A DNA stretch of 64,000 nt from positions 1,736,001-1,800,000 of the forward strand of contig PPXM03000002.1 in NCBI GenBank assembly GCA_003707065.3, given 5' to 3'. The position numbers and the translations under genes were made by a program. Positions 45,063 to 55,952 of this stretch are shown here, piece after piece (positions within the stretch are counted from its first letter, which is position 1; the number at the start of each line of letters is the position of its first letter). This DNA is from Trigonopsis variabilis. Its lineage: Eukaryota > Ascomycota > Trigonopsidomycetes > Trigonopsidales > Trigonopsidaceae. The notes beneath the pieces were generated by a model. It was not told where the DNA came from, made no database searches, and was given only the letters and a program-made list of their open reading frames with translations.

Positions 45063-48000
45063 CTACAAAATGATAAAAAAGGTTATCCATGAAAAGATAG
45101 CCCAGCCTGAAAGTCTTTTTACTGATGCTTTACCTTCATAGTCAGGGCTAATAGTGGCAATGGTGATTGGTTCTGAGATAGATAGAAGTCTGGTTGACGT
45201 GACAAGAGAAGTTGTGGTTGCTTCTCCGACGCTCGCTAAACTCGAAGAGGAAGAAAACCCTGCAACGCTACTCGATGAATTAGTACCCTTGCTATTTGTT
45301 TCGCATTCGACGCAAAAATTTTTCGACGGCTTAGCAAAGGCAGAAGAGCTCGTAAAAGTGAAAGGACCCTCATGCTGGATTGTTCCGCTAGTCTCGTGGG
45401 GTGAGATACTGACGGAATTTAAAGCAACAGCGCTTGAATGCTCGCATAAAGTACAAGACTCTGTAAAGAGGGATGTCTCAGATAACGCACGCGTAACCAT
45501 TGAAGATGAAGAAGAAGAGACAACCATTACTTTAGATGGCAAGGACATACTGGACTGAAAAATGCTAGAGTGTATGGTTGAAATTGGCGAAGGGGGTTTG
45601 CGAACAGAAGTACTGGTTAAGGTTGATGATCGATAGAAGTCCGATGTTCCCAGAAAACTTTCTCTTTCTTGCTGAGTAGAAATGTCGGCGTGTGAAGCCA
45701 GAGCTGCTGAGCTTTGCACTCCACATCCATTGCACATTGTTGTACCAACGGAAGAGGTGATAGCGCGTGCAGCTCCAGAAGAATAGTAAGAAGAAACCAT
45801 TGACATAGGAGGCGAAGGTAGTCTGGATCTACTAGGCGATTTATATGCCTGCAGTGTAGTGGTGCTGGCCTCCGTGAGGGAAGAGCTTGCGAGAGATGGT
45901 AGGGAAGCAAGAAATGAACTAGCGGTGCTTTTCGGAATAACCAAAGGACTTATACTGTATGCTACAGAAGTAGCAGATGAAGTTGAAGACTTCGAAGAAG
46001 AAATGACATTGGATTCCTTCGTTGAAGTTGCCAGATCGGCGCAAGACTCAGTAAATGTTGTGGTCCGAGGATTCACCTTAACCGAGGACAACACAGATAT
46101 GCTCGCATCTATTTTCTTTGATGCACCTATAGTTTCGGTAGGCCATGTCTTGGAAACTCCCGTGGGACTAGCTGAATTCAAAGATAGAGTAGAACTTGAA
46201 GACTTCACGGCGGATTGCCTATCACTGGAAGACAAAGATGTCAAATCGTGAGAGCGGGTATAGTGAAGAAAGTTAGATGTAGGGGTGACAACCGACCCAT
46301 GTCCCGAAGACGTAAGATCGTCATGAAAAGAAACTGAAACAGAATGGCTAGAAGAAATACCACGAGACGAGACAATAGAGCCATGGGATGAAATTGAAAG
46401 GCCATGAGAATAAAGCTGCGTCGACGTCAAGGACGAGTCTGAACGTGAAAATGATGAAGAAAGGGACTCGGCAGACCGACTGGAACTCACCCTAGCAATC
46501 GAGAAAGATTTCCAGATATTGCTAGATAAAAGTGATACCGAGGTTGTGGGTCGTGATGCTAATGAAAGCCCTGAAGAGAACTGTGAAAGGCTCGTATATG
46601 CTGGAAGACCGCTATAACCTGAAATCACCGTCACATGAGTGCATGGACAAGGCAATGTGACAACAACTGTTGTGTCTCTAACCACAGTCTCAGTGACGTA
46701 GTACCCTGTAGTCTGCACAGACGCGACGGTCATCGAGGGATAAAGAACAATAGGCGAAGAAACTGTCTCGTTAGCGAGGATAGCGCGCAATGCATACCTT
46801 TACTGCGGATGTGCTCAATATCTAGAGTCGAAGAAGATAAACTCGACACAATAGCACCATTGATAGACGAAGAATAAGGGAGACTGGATTTTTGAGTACT
46901 GGGCCTTGTCTTCGAGATACCGGCAGATAAATGGCCAGAAAAGCTCACACTTGATCCTGGTCGGCTATTGATAGAATACGAGCTCGAATATAAAGTCGCA
47001 TCCCTTCGAGCAGATGTGCTTCTAGCCGAAGGGACACTATTTGGTAAATCAGTTGAAGCAGGAACCGAATAACTGAGAGCTGCCCAAGAAGAATCATTAG
47101 ATTTACTCTTGAAGAGGTACCCAGACGCAGATGTGCTTGATGAGAAAACGGTGGAAGACGAAGAAGGTCGCTTGAAGAAAGAAGGTGGTGAACTTGCGGT
47201 CACCGACTTTGGAGAGGAGGAAATTCGGACGATAGAAAGAGCAGACAAAGCTTCCGTTGATCTAGTTGAATGAACGATACCCCCAGAATGGGTATGACGA
47301 GACTCTAAAGGGCGCAACGTTTTGGAAATTAATGATCCACTGGGCTTAGATAAAGAGAGCGATTCTGATGAAGGGATATTATAAGAAAAATGAGAAGATA
47401 CGCCAGCGATCAATGACTGCACTGAAGAAAAAGCAAAATTAGATGACGGCTCCAGGCCTCTGGAAAAGGAGGCGGACAAAGAGGATGGAGTAAAAGAATT
47501 GAAGAATGGAGAATTTCTTGAAGAATGAAGAAAATACCCAGAAGGAGTCAGAGATTTAGTGTTATCATAGCTTAATCTGCTTCTCGTGGGCTCAGCTTCG
47601 TGATTCGAAAAGTGGAGACTGGATGCAGTTGAAACACTCTTTGATTTCACACCCAGAGCTGAAGCCGATGAAGTCAATCTAGGGCCAAGTGAAGAAGAAA
47701 ATGCCTCGTATGAAGTCACTCTTGGACCGAGGGCAGAAGACAAGACGGTAGATGGAGTGGCGGAAGTAAAATGGAACTCGCCTGATGTCAAAGGTAACAA
47801 GGTCGTGCAAGGGATGGTTAGATAGCTAGTAATATCATCATATATGACCACTGAAGTTGTAGAGTAAACGTAGACTTCAGTACGTGCACTGGAATATGCG
47901 CTCGGACGCACTGAGCTCGAACTGTCCAGGTTAAGAGAGATAGGAGACTCACTATACAGAAAAGATGAACTATCATGCTTCACAGAAGGTACAACACTCC

Positions 48001-49119
48001 TGTAGGTTAAAAGTGAAGAACTGCTAGCAGCACTTAGCGGGGCTGAAGTTCCTGAAGCTCTGTTTACAGCTGATCTAGCCGTAACAGGTATTGTCGTGGT
48101 ACAAGGAAGGGTTATGTATTCTGTTATATCATCATAAACCACCATAGTAGTAGTATAGTAGACATACACATCAGAAACAGCATCCCATGAAAAACTCGAA
48201 TGTATATGATGGGTCTTGCTTGCCAGTTCATTATTTGACGGAAATGAGACGAGAGAGTCAAATATAGATGGAAAAGAAGTCGTCGAAGGTTTCAAAGAAG
48301 AAGCTGTCAAAGACGAAGCGGCCAAAGACGAAGCGGTCAAAGACGAAGCGGCCAAAGGTGAAGCGGTCAAAGACGAAGCGGCCAAAGGTGAAGCGGTCAA
48401 AGACGAAGCGGCCAAAGGTGAAGCGGCCAAAGACGAAGGTATCAAAGAAGAAATCTCTGAAAAGGACGCTGACCGGGCAGAGGGTGAGCTCTGCAAAACT
48501 CCAAAGGATGCGAATGAGGACACTACCTTGCTCGAGTCAGTTAGATATCTCGTCGTACTCTTAGGCCCAGCCGATGAGGAGGATGAAAATTCCGAGATCA
48601 AAGAGGATGTAGTATCTTTGGTTGACAAAGAATGGACAGATGATGGCCGCGTAAGAGACGCTGCAAGTGGTGATGATCTCACAGAAACAGCTACTCGTCC
48701 GGACACAGTAGACAACTTGAACGACGAAGATGATGAAGGTAGCCCTGCAAACGAGGGTCTCGAAAAAGAAGACACAACCGGAGTTGAGAGTTCAGTGGAG
48801 CTAGATGACATAGGGGTGACATTTTCACTATGAGATTCTTCCGGATACTTTTGGGGAACAGAAACAGTGGCTATAGACAGAAAGCTAGTTGGCACTTCAA
48901 CTTTCGTCACCGAAGAAACGGTCGTAAGACCATTATCACATACGTGACACGGAATGGTAATAAAGTCGATAACATCAGAAGTATACACAGCAGTAATTAT
49001 CTGAGTCACATATTCCACTTGTGCAACTGTAGTGCAAGAATAAACTAGGAGTGTTACTGTCCATAGCACGAGATTCGAGAGCTAAAGTTAGATAGAGAGA
49101 GACATAATTATACCTTCAT
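45063..49119 (-). CDS. Ser/Thr-rich GPI-anchored wall protein with four PC modules
   Basis: Predicted cell-surface mannoprotein or adhesin. Three exons: a 6-nt first exon 49119-49114 (MK), 49081-46798 and 46762-45063; introns of 32 and 35 nt; 1329 residues. Signal peptide MKLSNLVLWTVTLLVYSCTTVA; C-terminal hydrophobic tail (GWAIFSWITFFIIL) after a short basic stretch, as in GPI-attachment signals. Most of the chain is Ser/Thr-rich and would be heavily O-mannosylated. A ~25-residue module of the form Y-x-T-x-V-V-x-D-x-x-x-[YF]-[IL]-T-[IL]-P-C occurs four times, near residues 25-47, 304-330, 401-428 and 779-808. A minisatellite encodes SLTAS/PLAAS-type repeats (about 212-265). Unspliced, the locus looks like two overlapping genes; the 35-nt intron with a GCTAAC branch joins them. 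I do not recognise a specific named family. Confidence 0.8.
48292..48450. repeat. 15-bp minisatellite inside the wall-protein gene
   Basis: Tandem 15-bp units (plus strand AAGCGGTCAAAGACG and variants), about ten in all. Three perfect 30-bp double units occupy 48331-48360, 48361-48390 and 48391-48420, which indicates recent expansion. On the coding minus strand each unit encodes five residues such as SLTAS or SLAAS. Copy number probably varies between strains, as in other fungal adhesin genes. Confidence 0.92.
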
Positions 49120-50780
49120 CTTTCAAATCGAATGAATGACAGGGTAGTAGGCTTGGAAAGTGCAAAGAAGGGCTGTAGTTTTATAAACAGGAGGACTGAA
49201 ACTTCATGGATAACCTCCCTTTTTGTTTGCAAAGAAGGACACTAAAACTAGAAACAATGGAAACATTCCTAATCAATTGCGCCGTACAATCGTTCCCATA
49301 GAGGGAATCAGGGAAAATATTGGATGGCGCACTAGACGAATGTCAATCCGAACAAAGGATGACAAAACGCAATCGGGAGAAGAGTATTTCTATTTCCGTC
49401 GATAGAAGTTCCGTGAAACGCCTCAATGAGCCTTTTTAGGGTATAGTTCCAATGGCCTTTCTCAATTTCATCACGATAACAAAGACGATGTCTACTTGGT
49501 CTTTGTTATCTGCTACATGGGACTTAAGCCTACGCGCGCAACTAAAAATAAAATTCCTAACCTGGCAAAATACGATACTAGCTCAACAGTTAATGCCCTG
49601 TAGTCACTAAACTTTTAGAAGAGTCGGTAAGGTGATGCAACCATGGTCACCGGTTTACCGCCTAGTTTCTAACCTTGATAGTATAACAGATCGGCTGACA
49701 TAAACGGAAGCAAGGGTGAGCACTATTCATGTCAAAGAGGATAAAGATGGCACTCTTCCCAGACTACAAGAGCCCATGTTCATCCTCTTTGGACAGGAAA
49801 ATTACCGCAGAGATATCATTATACGTTGAAAATCTAGTTCTTTGGAGAGTTCTCGTGCATAAAGGGAGAGAAACTCCAATCGTTTTCCAAATCTGCAGTT
49901 GGAGCAACAAGAGCAATTGACAAGATATCTCTTTTGAGCACGCCCTGTTTTATCTTTAACATTGGTCGGCTAATCGAATAGAAAATCTGTAGCGACGGTG
50001 AGGGTAGTCAAGTCGGGTCATAGCTTTTGTCTACGTCCTCTCTTCAATGACGAACGACTATGAACCGAGTTTCTCTCTTTTTCTACAGTAGTTATCAAAA
50101 GCTTGGATCGGAAATCGCGAATACTGCTTAGGTTTCGATTGGGACATGGGGAGCTCCTTAATTCTTTCCCTCATATTACTCTTTTAGGTAATATGATAAT
50201 CTTCCGCACGCTAGAGAGCGAATATAAAAATTTCATCACTGTTGTTAAAAAAGAAGGAATCAAGTTCTTTCAGTCGATTTCGTATATCAGAGATACGACA
50301 ATCGACAGGATTTATCTCTGCTACATTGTGTGCACATTGCTAATGCCCTGATACCTGAACAAAATGGGCGTGAGGTACGAGCTTATCTTGTTCTGGTATC
50401 AGCTTATGTGCACAAACAATGGATCGAAGCTTTGTTTATCTACGTGTTCCATATAGCAGCCCAAATCCTGAATGCACATTCGCTAAACCACAGAAAATCC
50501 CAACCATAGGCAGATAAATATCCGCATGCAAAAATTAAACCGACCATAGAGGACATTAGAAAGGAGAAAAAAACGAACAGGATAGAAAGGAAGAATCGAC
50601 AGATAGAGTTACAGGTCCACAAACGAAAAAAGACTCAACATGGTCCGGTCCCTTAGGCAATTCACGGAAATAGCCTAACAAAGGGCCTAGAATTTATCCT
50701 CATCTATAGTTGATCGCCTTTATTTTCCAAAATTCGAAAGGTTCCTAGTCTTCCCGCTCCATTAAGATGATAGAAGGCAC
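49120..50780. other. Intergenic, no gene seen
   Basis: 1.66 kb. Upstream region of the wall-protein gene. The open frames (up to 82 codons) have no recognisable features. Confidence 0.5.
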
Positions 50781-51014
50781 TTAGATGGCACTGGCTTTAG
50801 CAGAAGCCTTTTTAGCCTGTTCTTTCGCCCACCAGGCTTGATCCCGTATGCAAGTTTCACCGCAGCAACCGCACTCTCGGTGATGGGTCGAGTCACTTTG
50901 TCGATCCTGGATCACCAAAGAAGGGTGATGAACAGGAATCCCAGAAGGGTTCTTGCGCTCCGAAGGAGGGATATAGATATTATTGATAATGTTTTCGATT
51001 TGATTATGATCCAT
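50781..51014 (-). CDS. Small Cys-rich protein (CxCCxxxC), unknown
   Basis: 77 residues from the ATG at 51014. The sequence has a proline-rich first half (IYIPPSERKNPSGIPVHHPS) and a compact ECGCCGETCIRDQAWW motif with four Cys, followed by an Ala/Lys tail. The CGCCGETC cluster could bind a metal. No signal peptide. A possible intron acceptor (TTACCAG) lies just before the ATG, so an upstream exon may exist. I do not recognise the family; composition and motif look more like a real small protein than chance. Confidence 0.5.
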   Translation of the reverse strand: MDHNQIENIINNIYIPPSERKNPSGIPVHHPSLVIQDRQSDSTHHRECGCCGETCIRDQAWWAKEQAKKASAKASAI

Positions 51015-52422
51015 ATCTGGTAACAAAGAAAGTCAACAAAGAGAGCTGTAGTAGTGTATCAAAGAAAATAGGTAGTGTTGGGATATATATATATATTCAG
51101 ATGAGTTTTGTCTATGGTCGAGGCAAGTCCCAAGAGCACCGGCCTAAAAAAAACAACACAGCGCCGTCACAATTATGCCATAAAATGTCTGGTAGTCCCA
51201 GAAGAACCCACCATAAATATATAAACGCTGTTACATGTATGCAGAGTATTTCGCGCCGCATGACGTAAACAGAAGTCTGCGGCGAGGCAAATATTTGCTA
51301 AGCAGAAATTAGTGTCTTTCTGACCCCTTCCTTTTCCTTGCTACGATCACTGAATCGCTGTCATATGCCTTTCCTTTAATTTTTCCAGATTAGCCCGCAT
51401 CAGCTTTCCAGAATATCCAGTAAACTGCTCTCCTAAACGATCGTACTCGAAAAATCAATCCAAGTCGGTTTTCACGTTAAGATTTTCACACCATAGAAAG
51501 GCTTTGCAGTTGTAACGCCCGCCGCGCTTGCCGTAGATGCGTAGAAAGCACGCGAAAATTCTTTTCTAAACATCATTACATATCGTCATCGTGATTATTC
51601 TTGTGACACTAACTAACGCAATCACCCTCGCATCGGAAATCGGTATTCTTCGCTTTTGAGAACAGTTGTTTCTGGTCGCCAAACTAGTTGGGAGGAAAAA
51701 GCAGATCTCCAAGCTCTAATGAAATAGCATCTGCCGTTATCGCTACAGGGGACATGCACTATTTTTATGTACTTTTTAGATGAATAAATCGCGGCAGTTT
51801 ACCATATAGCCCTACAGTTTTTGTCATTAATAAATACCGATCATTATTAGATCTCACTGTTTTCGGGCTGTGTGCCAGATCGAGTAATCACTCTCCGGGG
51901 AGATTTACGTGCTTTTTTGATGTGACGGCCCTAGTAGCCCAACACAACGAATGCAAGGTTAGTAGCCAGCCGCCTTCTGACGAGATGAATAGCAAAGAAG
52001 TCCTTCGGCTACTCTTAAAATAGCATTTTTTCTATCTCGTTACGTTTGTCTCAGTGTTTAATGACTGCCAGTATTTATTCACTTTGTTTATTCATAATTA
52101 TAATTACTTGGCCAATTTTTACAATCTGAGATTGCTTTATTTAGATCGCGATCCAGATGCAAATTTAGATCCGGATTAGTAGTCGGAACAATGAATGCGG
52201 GGTCATCAGAAAAACAAATAAACTGCTCACGATAACCAAAGAACATACATAGCAGCTCTCAAAGAATAATCTCAATTCGAAGACTCCCGCACTTGAAGCT
52301 AAAAGTAGGCCAGTTAATTCAGTCACGTGCAGTCGTACAAGAGCTAATGCGAACACTGAGGCGTTTGCCAGTCGATAAGGACACGTCAGCAACCTCAATA
52401 GGCTTCTCGACTCGTTAAATGA
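51015..52422. other. Intergenic, no gene seen
   Basis: 1.4 kb with a (TA) run near 51084-51095. No recognisable gene or RNA; last part is the promoter of the DAG-kinase-domain gene. Confidence 0.5.
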
Positions 52423-53646
52423 ATGCCAGAGCCTATTGCTATTGTTAATCACCTCACCGAAGCTGATCGCAGATGGGCTAAGGTCGGCCTTGACGGCGAT
52501 AGAGCTGTGATTAGTCGTCTAGATTATGATGAGCTCATAGAACCAGCTCGCAGGGTAGATGGCTCGCTTCTTCCTGTTTATAAATCCCCTCCATGGGAAT
52601 ACTCGTCTCACGAGGTCCACGTAATTGTTTCCTCAAGTCCACTTAGTAACAATTATTCTGGGCGATCAAAAGCTACATGTGTTTTTGAGGATATTGTGAA
52701 ACCTTTATTGGACTTGTATCAGGTGAAATATAGTCAACCTGAATTCAGCGCGCCTACTGGCACAGGATCGGTTAACCATTATGCTTCTACTTTGAAGGGA
52801 GGATCGCACTACATCATTTTTGTTTCCGGAGATACGACCGTGCATGAATTTCTTAATGGACTAGATGGTTCATCAGGATCAATTATATTCACTGTCATCC
52901 CAGCCGGCACAGGTAATGCACTTGCAACCTCCTTGAGGAAAGGATCTCGAAGTGGGGAATCATGGTCTTCCGTCGTTAAGGACCTGATCCTTCCAAATAA
53001 GAAGCTCCACAGCTTTAATTTAACTAAAGTCGAATTCCCACCTGGATCAGAGATCGACATTCCTGGTGCTCCCGTGGAATCATTTCCGTATGGACTAACA
53101 ATGTATGCCACGGTCGTTGTGTCCTGGGCTGTTCATGCTTCATTGGTGGCTTTAAGCGATTCATCGCAATACCGATCTATGGGCTCAGAACGGTTTGCAA
53201 AGGCTGCGAGTGATCTCTTATCCGTTGATCATGAGTGGGAGGGTGATATCACATATGTTGGTCTTGACGGAGTTACTCACACTCTATCTCGGCAGCACTC
53301 ATATGTGCTCGTTTCAAAGGTGTCAAACCTCGAGAGAGGTTATGTAATATCTCCCCATAGTCAGCCACTGGATGGCAAAATGTACCTTGTGCATCTTTCC
53401 AAGTTGAAACCGAACGAAGTTCTCGAAGTATTAGGACGCGGATACGACAATGGATCACACATCGATGATGACCGCATTACTTACTGTCCCATAAAACAGT
53501 TGGACGCCGATGTTGGGCCTCAGAAGGAGGATATTCTCCATAGTTGGTGTGTTGACGGCCGGGCGATCAAAGTGAAAACTGGCCATGTTAAAGTATACCA
53601 AAGTGATAATTTTGTTAATAAATGGGAGATTTCAGTCTTCCAGTAA
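52423..53646 (+). CDS. DAG-kinase-domain lipid kinase-like protein
   Basis: Single exon, 407 residues. It has the fold motifs of the diacylglycerol/sphingosine kinase catalytic domain: SGDTTVHEFLNGL (nucleotide-binding loop), VIPAGTGNALATSL (the P-x-GTGN motif), and a C-terminal beta-rich half ending KVYQSDNFVNKWEISVFQ. In typical kinases the first motif is GDGT; here it is GDTT, so the second Gly is replaced. I recall similar variants in fungal proteins of this group, but activity and substrate are unproven. No membrane segment or signal. Confidence 0.8.
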   Translation: MPEPIAIVNHLTEADRRWAKVGLDGDRAVISRLDYDELIEPARRVDGSLLPVYKSPPWEYSSHEVHVIVSSSPLSNNYSGRSKATCVFEDIVKPLLDLYQVKYSQPEFSAPTGTGSVNHYASTLKGGSHYIIFVSGDTTVHEFLNGLDGSSGSIIFTVIPAGTGNALATSLRKGSRSGESWSSVVKDLILPNKKLHSFNLTKVEFPPGSEIDIPGAPVESFPYGLTMYATVVVSWAVHASLVALSDSSQYRSMGSERFAKAASDLLSVDHEWEGDITYVGLDGVTHTLSRQHSYVLVSKVSNLERGYVISPHSQPLDGKMYLVHLSKLKPNEVLEVLGRGYDNGSHIDDDRITYCPIKQLDADVGPQKEDILHSWCVDGRAIKVKTGHVKVYQSDNFVNKWEISVFQ

Positions 53647-54073
53647 TACCGAGTGAGAGATCATGCTGACGCACTCACATTTATGAATTCTGTGGATATG
53701 CTTGAGCTGGCCAATGTCTCCACGTGCGAATGCAGATGTATTTTGTTCAAGCTTTTCGTATTTTTTGGATACTGGTGTCTGAAAGACCTGATCGAAAATG
53801 GTCCAGGGTGTAAAGTAGATCAGCTATTCTCACAGATACCGCTTGTAGTCTTTGCGGTGGCAGGTAGCTAGCGAGTTACACTTTCACCACTATAGTCACC
53901 AGGGAGGAGAGGCATATAGGAATCAGAACGCACACTGTTGCTGAAAGAATTTTGGAAACACAATTGAAAAAGCCTAAATAAACAGGTGCCCTTTTTGTGA
54001 TTTGGGTTTGTTTAAGCTGCTTTAGCAAGCCGATAAGTACCGCTCCTCGACTTATTACCAAGTGATAGTTTGC
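53647..54073. other. Intergenic, no gene seen
   Basis: About 430 bp. A 72-codon frame directly after the kinase stop is probably 3' UTR. Remainder is the RNase T2 promoter. Confidence 0.5.
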
Positions 54074-55438
54074 ATGTCTGATAAGCCCAAGGACGCTTAC
54101 GAGCAGGAAAAGCATTTCTCACCGGAGGAGCAAGTAGTTCTCCAGGAAAGGTCGAGGACGAAATATGAGCGGTATCTCGTCCCGTTACTATTGGTTGGTT
54201 CCTTGGTCATAGTGATGCTCTATGAAAATGGTTCGAGCGAAATGCGATGGATAGGGGCTAAGCATTCTTTTGGAGATGAACCTACGGGTAGCTTACCCTT
54301 TATACAAGGTTCCAAAGATAACGGCTGTCCGGCCGACTTACCATATTCATGTCGAAACTCTACTCCGATAGCTGACACATGTTGCTTTAACACTCCTGGA
54401 GGAGAAATCCTTCTTACACAGTTTTGGGATAGCAAACCAACTGAAGGCCCCTCCGAGCTGTGGACCTTGCATGGTCTATGGCCTGACAGGTGCGACGGAT
54501 CATACGAGGCTGACTGTGACCCCTCTCGCTACACGGACGTCGAGAGGGCACTAATTTCCTCGGGGCGACAGGATCTTATTGATGAACTTAATAGAGTCTG
54601 GTTAAGCAATACTAAATCCAACAATTACTTGTGGACACATGAATGGGACAAACACGGAACATGCATTTCAACCCTGGAGCCTAGATGTTACCATGAAGGA
54701 GAACTAGACAAAGAGCCCTACAAGCCGGTCATTGAGTTCGTTGAAGCGACTCTTGGTCTATTTAACCGATTGAACACATACGAATTCTTGAAAACAGAAG
54801 GCATTCTTCCGTCCCACACTGAAACCTATTCATACGATGCCATTCAGTCAGCAATACAAAAATTCACAAATGGCAACCCAGTGACTCTTGGCTGTAGAGG
54901 AAATCAATTGAACGAAATCTGGTATTACTTCAATGTCAGAGGACCTATTCAAAGCGGATCATATGAGTTTGCTAGTCCTGATGGATCCAAATCATCATGT
55001 CCTTCCCGTGGAATCTTTTATCGACCCAAGTCGGGAAATGGTCAAGATCCCGATCCGGGCGTTGGAGGCCCTTTTGAAGGACGAGGAATGCTCATGGTTG
55101 AAGGCAAGAGCGGGTGCATCATCTCTAATGGCAAATGGTACACGTCTGGTACATGTGCCAAGTTCCAAGTATCCGCTGTTGATGACAACACTTTCTACGT
55201 AACTTCTTCTCGAGGTGCATGTGGTATCGATTCCTCGGGAAACCTTGCCTGCGGATCGGACATCATTGGGTCCAAGTTTTCATCAGAACAGAAAGATGGA
55301 AATCATTTACTCTCCTACGATGGCCAGAGTGAGTGGACGTCTTCAAGAGGAACGCCTCATGGATTCAACCAATATCCTATCCGTCCAGGCTCGTCACCCT
55401 CAGGGACAGCAATTGAAATTGTGTGGAAGTCGTTTTGA
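54074..55438 (+). CDS. RNY1: RNase T2 with N-terminal membrane anchor (Rny1-like)
   Basis: Endoribonuclease of the vacuolar/secreted T2 family. Single exon, 454 residues from ATG 54074. The two catalytic blocks are intact: LWTLHGLWPDRCDG (CAS1) and WTHEWDKHGTC (CAS2). Paired Cys positions typical of the family are present. A C-terminal ~110-residue extension (VGGPFEGRGMLMVEGKSGC ... EIVWKSF) is the fungal Rny1-type domain. Unusually, the N-terminus is not a cleavable signal peptide: about 33 charged residues precede a hydrophobic segment (YLVPLLLVGSLVIVMLY), which looks like a type II signal anchor and would tether the enzyme with its catalytic domain in the vacuole lumen. Confidence 0.93.
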   Translation: MSDKPKDAYEQEKHFSPEEQVVLQERSRTKYERYLVPLLLVGSLVIVMLYENGSSEMRWIGAKHSFGDEPTGSLPFIQGSKDNGCPADLPYSCRNSTPIADTCCFNTPGGEILLTQFWDSKPTEGPSELWTLHGLWPDRCDGSYEADCDPSRYTDVERALISSGRQDLIDELNRVWLSNTKSNNYLWTHEWDKHGTCISTLEPRCYHEGELDKEPYKPVIEFVEATLGLFNRLNTYEFLKTEGILPSHTETYSYDAIQSAIQKFTNGNPVTLGCRGNQLNEIWYYFNVRGPIQSGSYEFASPDGSKSSCPSRGIFYRPKSGNGQDPDPGVGGPFEGRGMLMVEGKSGCIISNGKWYTSGTCAKFQVSAVDDNTFYVTSSRGACGIDSSGNLACGSDIIGSKFSSEQKDGNHLLSYDGQSEWTSSRGTPHGFNQYPIRPGSSPSGTAIEIVWKSF

Positions 55439-55952
55439 GACAGAGAGGCCGAACGAGCATCATCATTATATCATTCATTGTTAGATCAATAGCATGCTAC
55501 CATGACATGGCACAAAGTTAAATCACTGGGTGTAGTCTCTTTGTAGTTTGGATGGGCAAGGTGAACTGTCATCAATTTACGAATACTCGTCTGCGGGCCC
55601 AGTAATATTTTTGGAATCATATCCTTAGTCATATTTGACAATTTGAAACGTCAGATATTGTACAGAACACAAACTGTCAAAAAAACAACGATGAACCCTG
55701 TAAATAGTGTTATCATGAAAAAGGCTTGCATACCGGCTTCTCTGTAGATGCGATACTAACCTTTCTTAACCTATCAGCCTCTCTTATTTTACCGAGTCTA
55801 GATTTAATGGCAAGGGCTCGGCGCTAAAGGTCAATTTGATAGTAACCCATGAGAGCCATTAGTAATCAGCTGACTCGCTGTGATAAGCCTCGAGTGGTCA
55901 ATTGGTGAGGCACCGCATTCGAAGTCTCTAGGAGTGATAAACAATAGAAAAA
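55439..55952. other. Intergenic, no gene seen
   Basis: About 510 bp: RNase T2 3' flank and aldo/keto reductase promoter. One perfect tRNA A-box-like match at 55895-55905 lacks a partner. Confidence 0.5.

Noticed and set aside
46730-46790. Two separate overlapping Ser-rich genes (45063-46790 and 46730-49069)
   Set aside because: A 35-nt intron with donor GTATGC, GCTAAC branch and CAG acceptor joins them into one frame with a signal peptide at one end and a GPI-type tail at the other.
48292-48450. CRISPR-like repeat array
   Set aside because: Units are directly tandem without spacers and lie inside a coding minisatellite; the organism is a eukaryote.
53653-53871. 72-codon ORF after the DAG-kinase-domain gene
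   Set aside because: No domain; lies in the presumed 3' UTR.
54062-54073. Upstream start for the RNase T2 gene
   Set aside because: It is a GTG codon; the first ATG is at 54074.
55895-55905. tRNA A-box-like match TGGTCAATTGG
   Set aside because: No B-box at a proper distance and no cloverleaf can be drawn.
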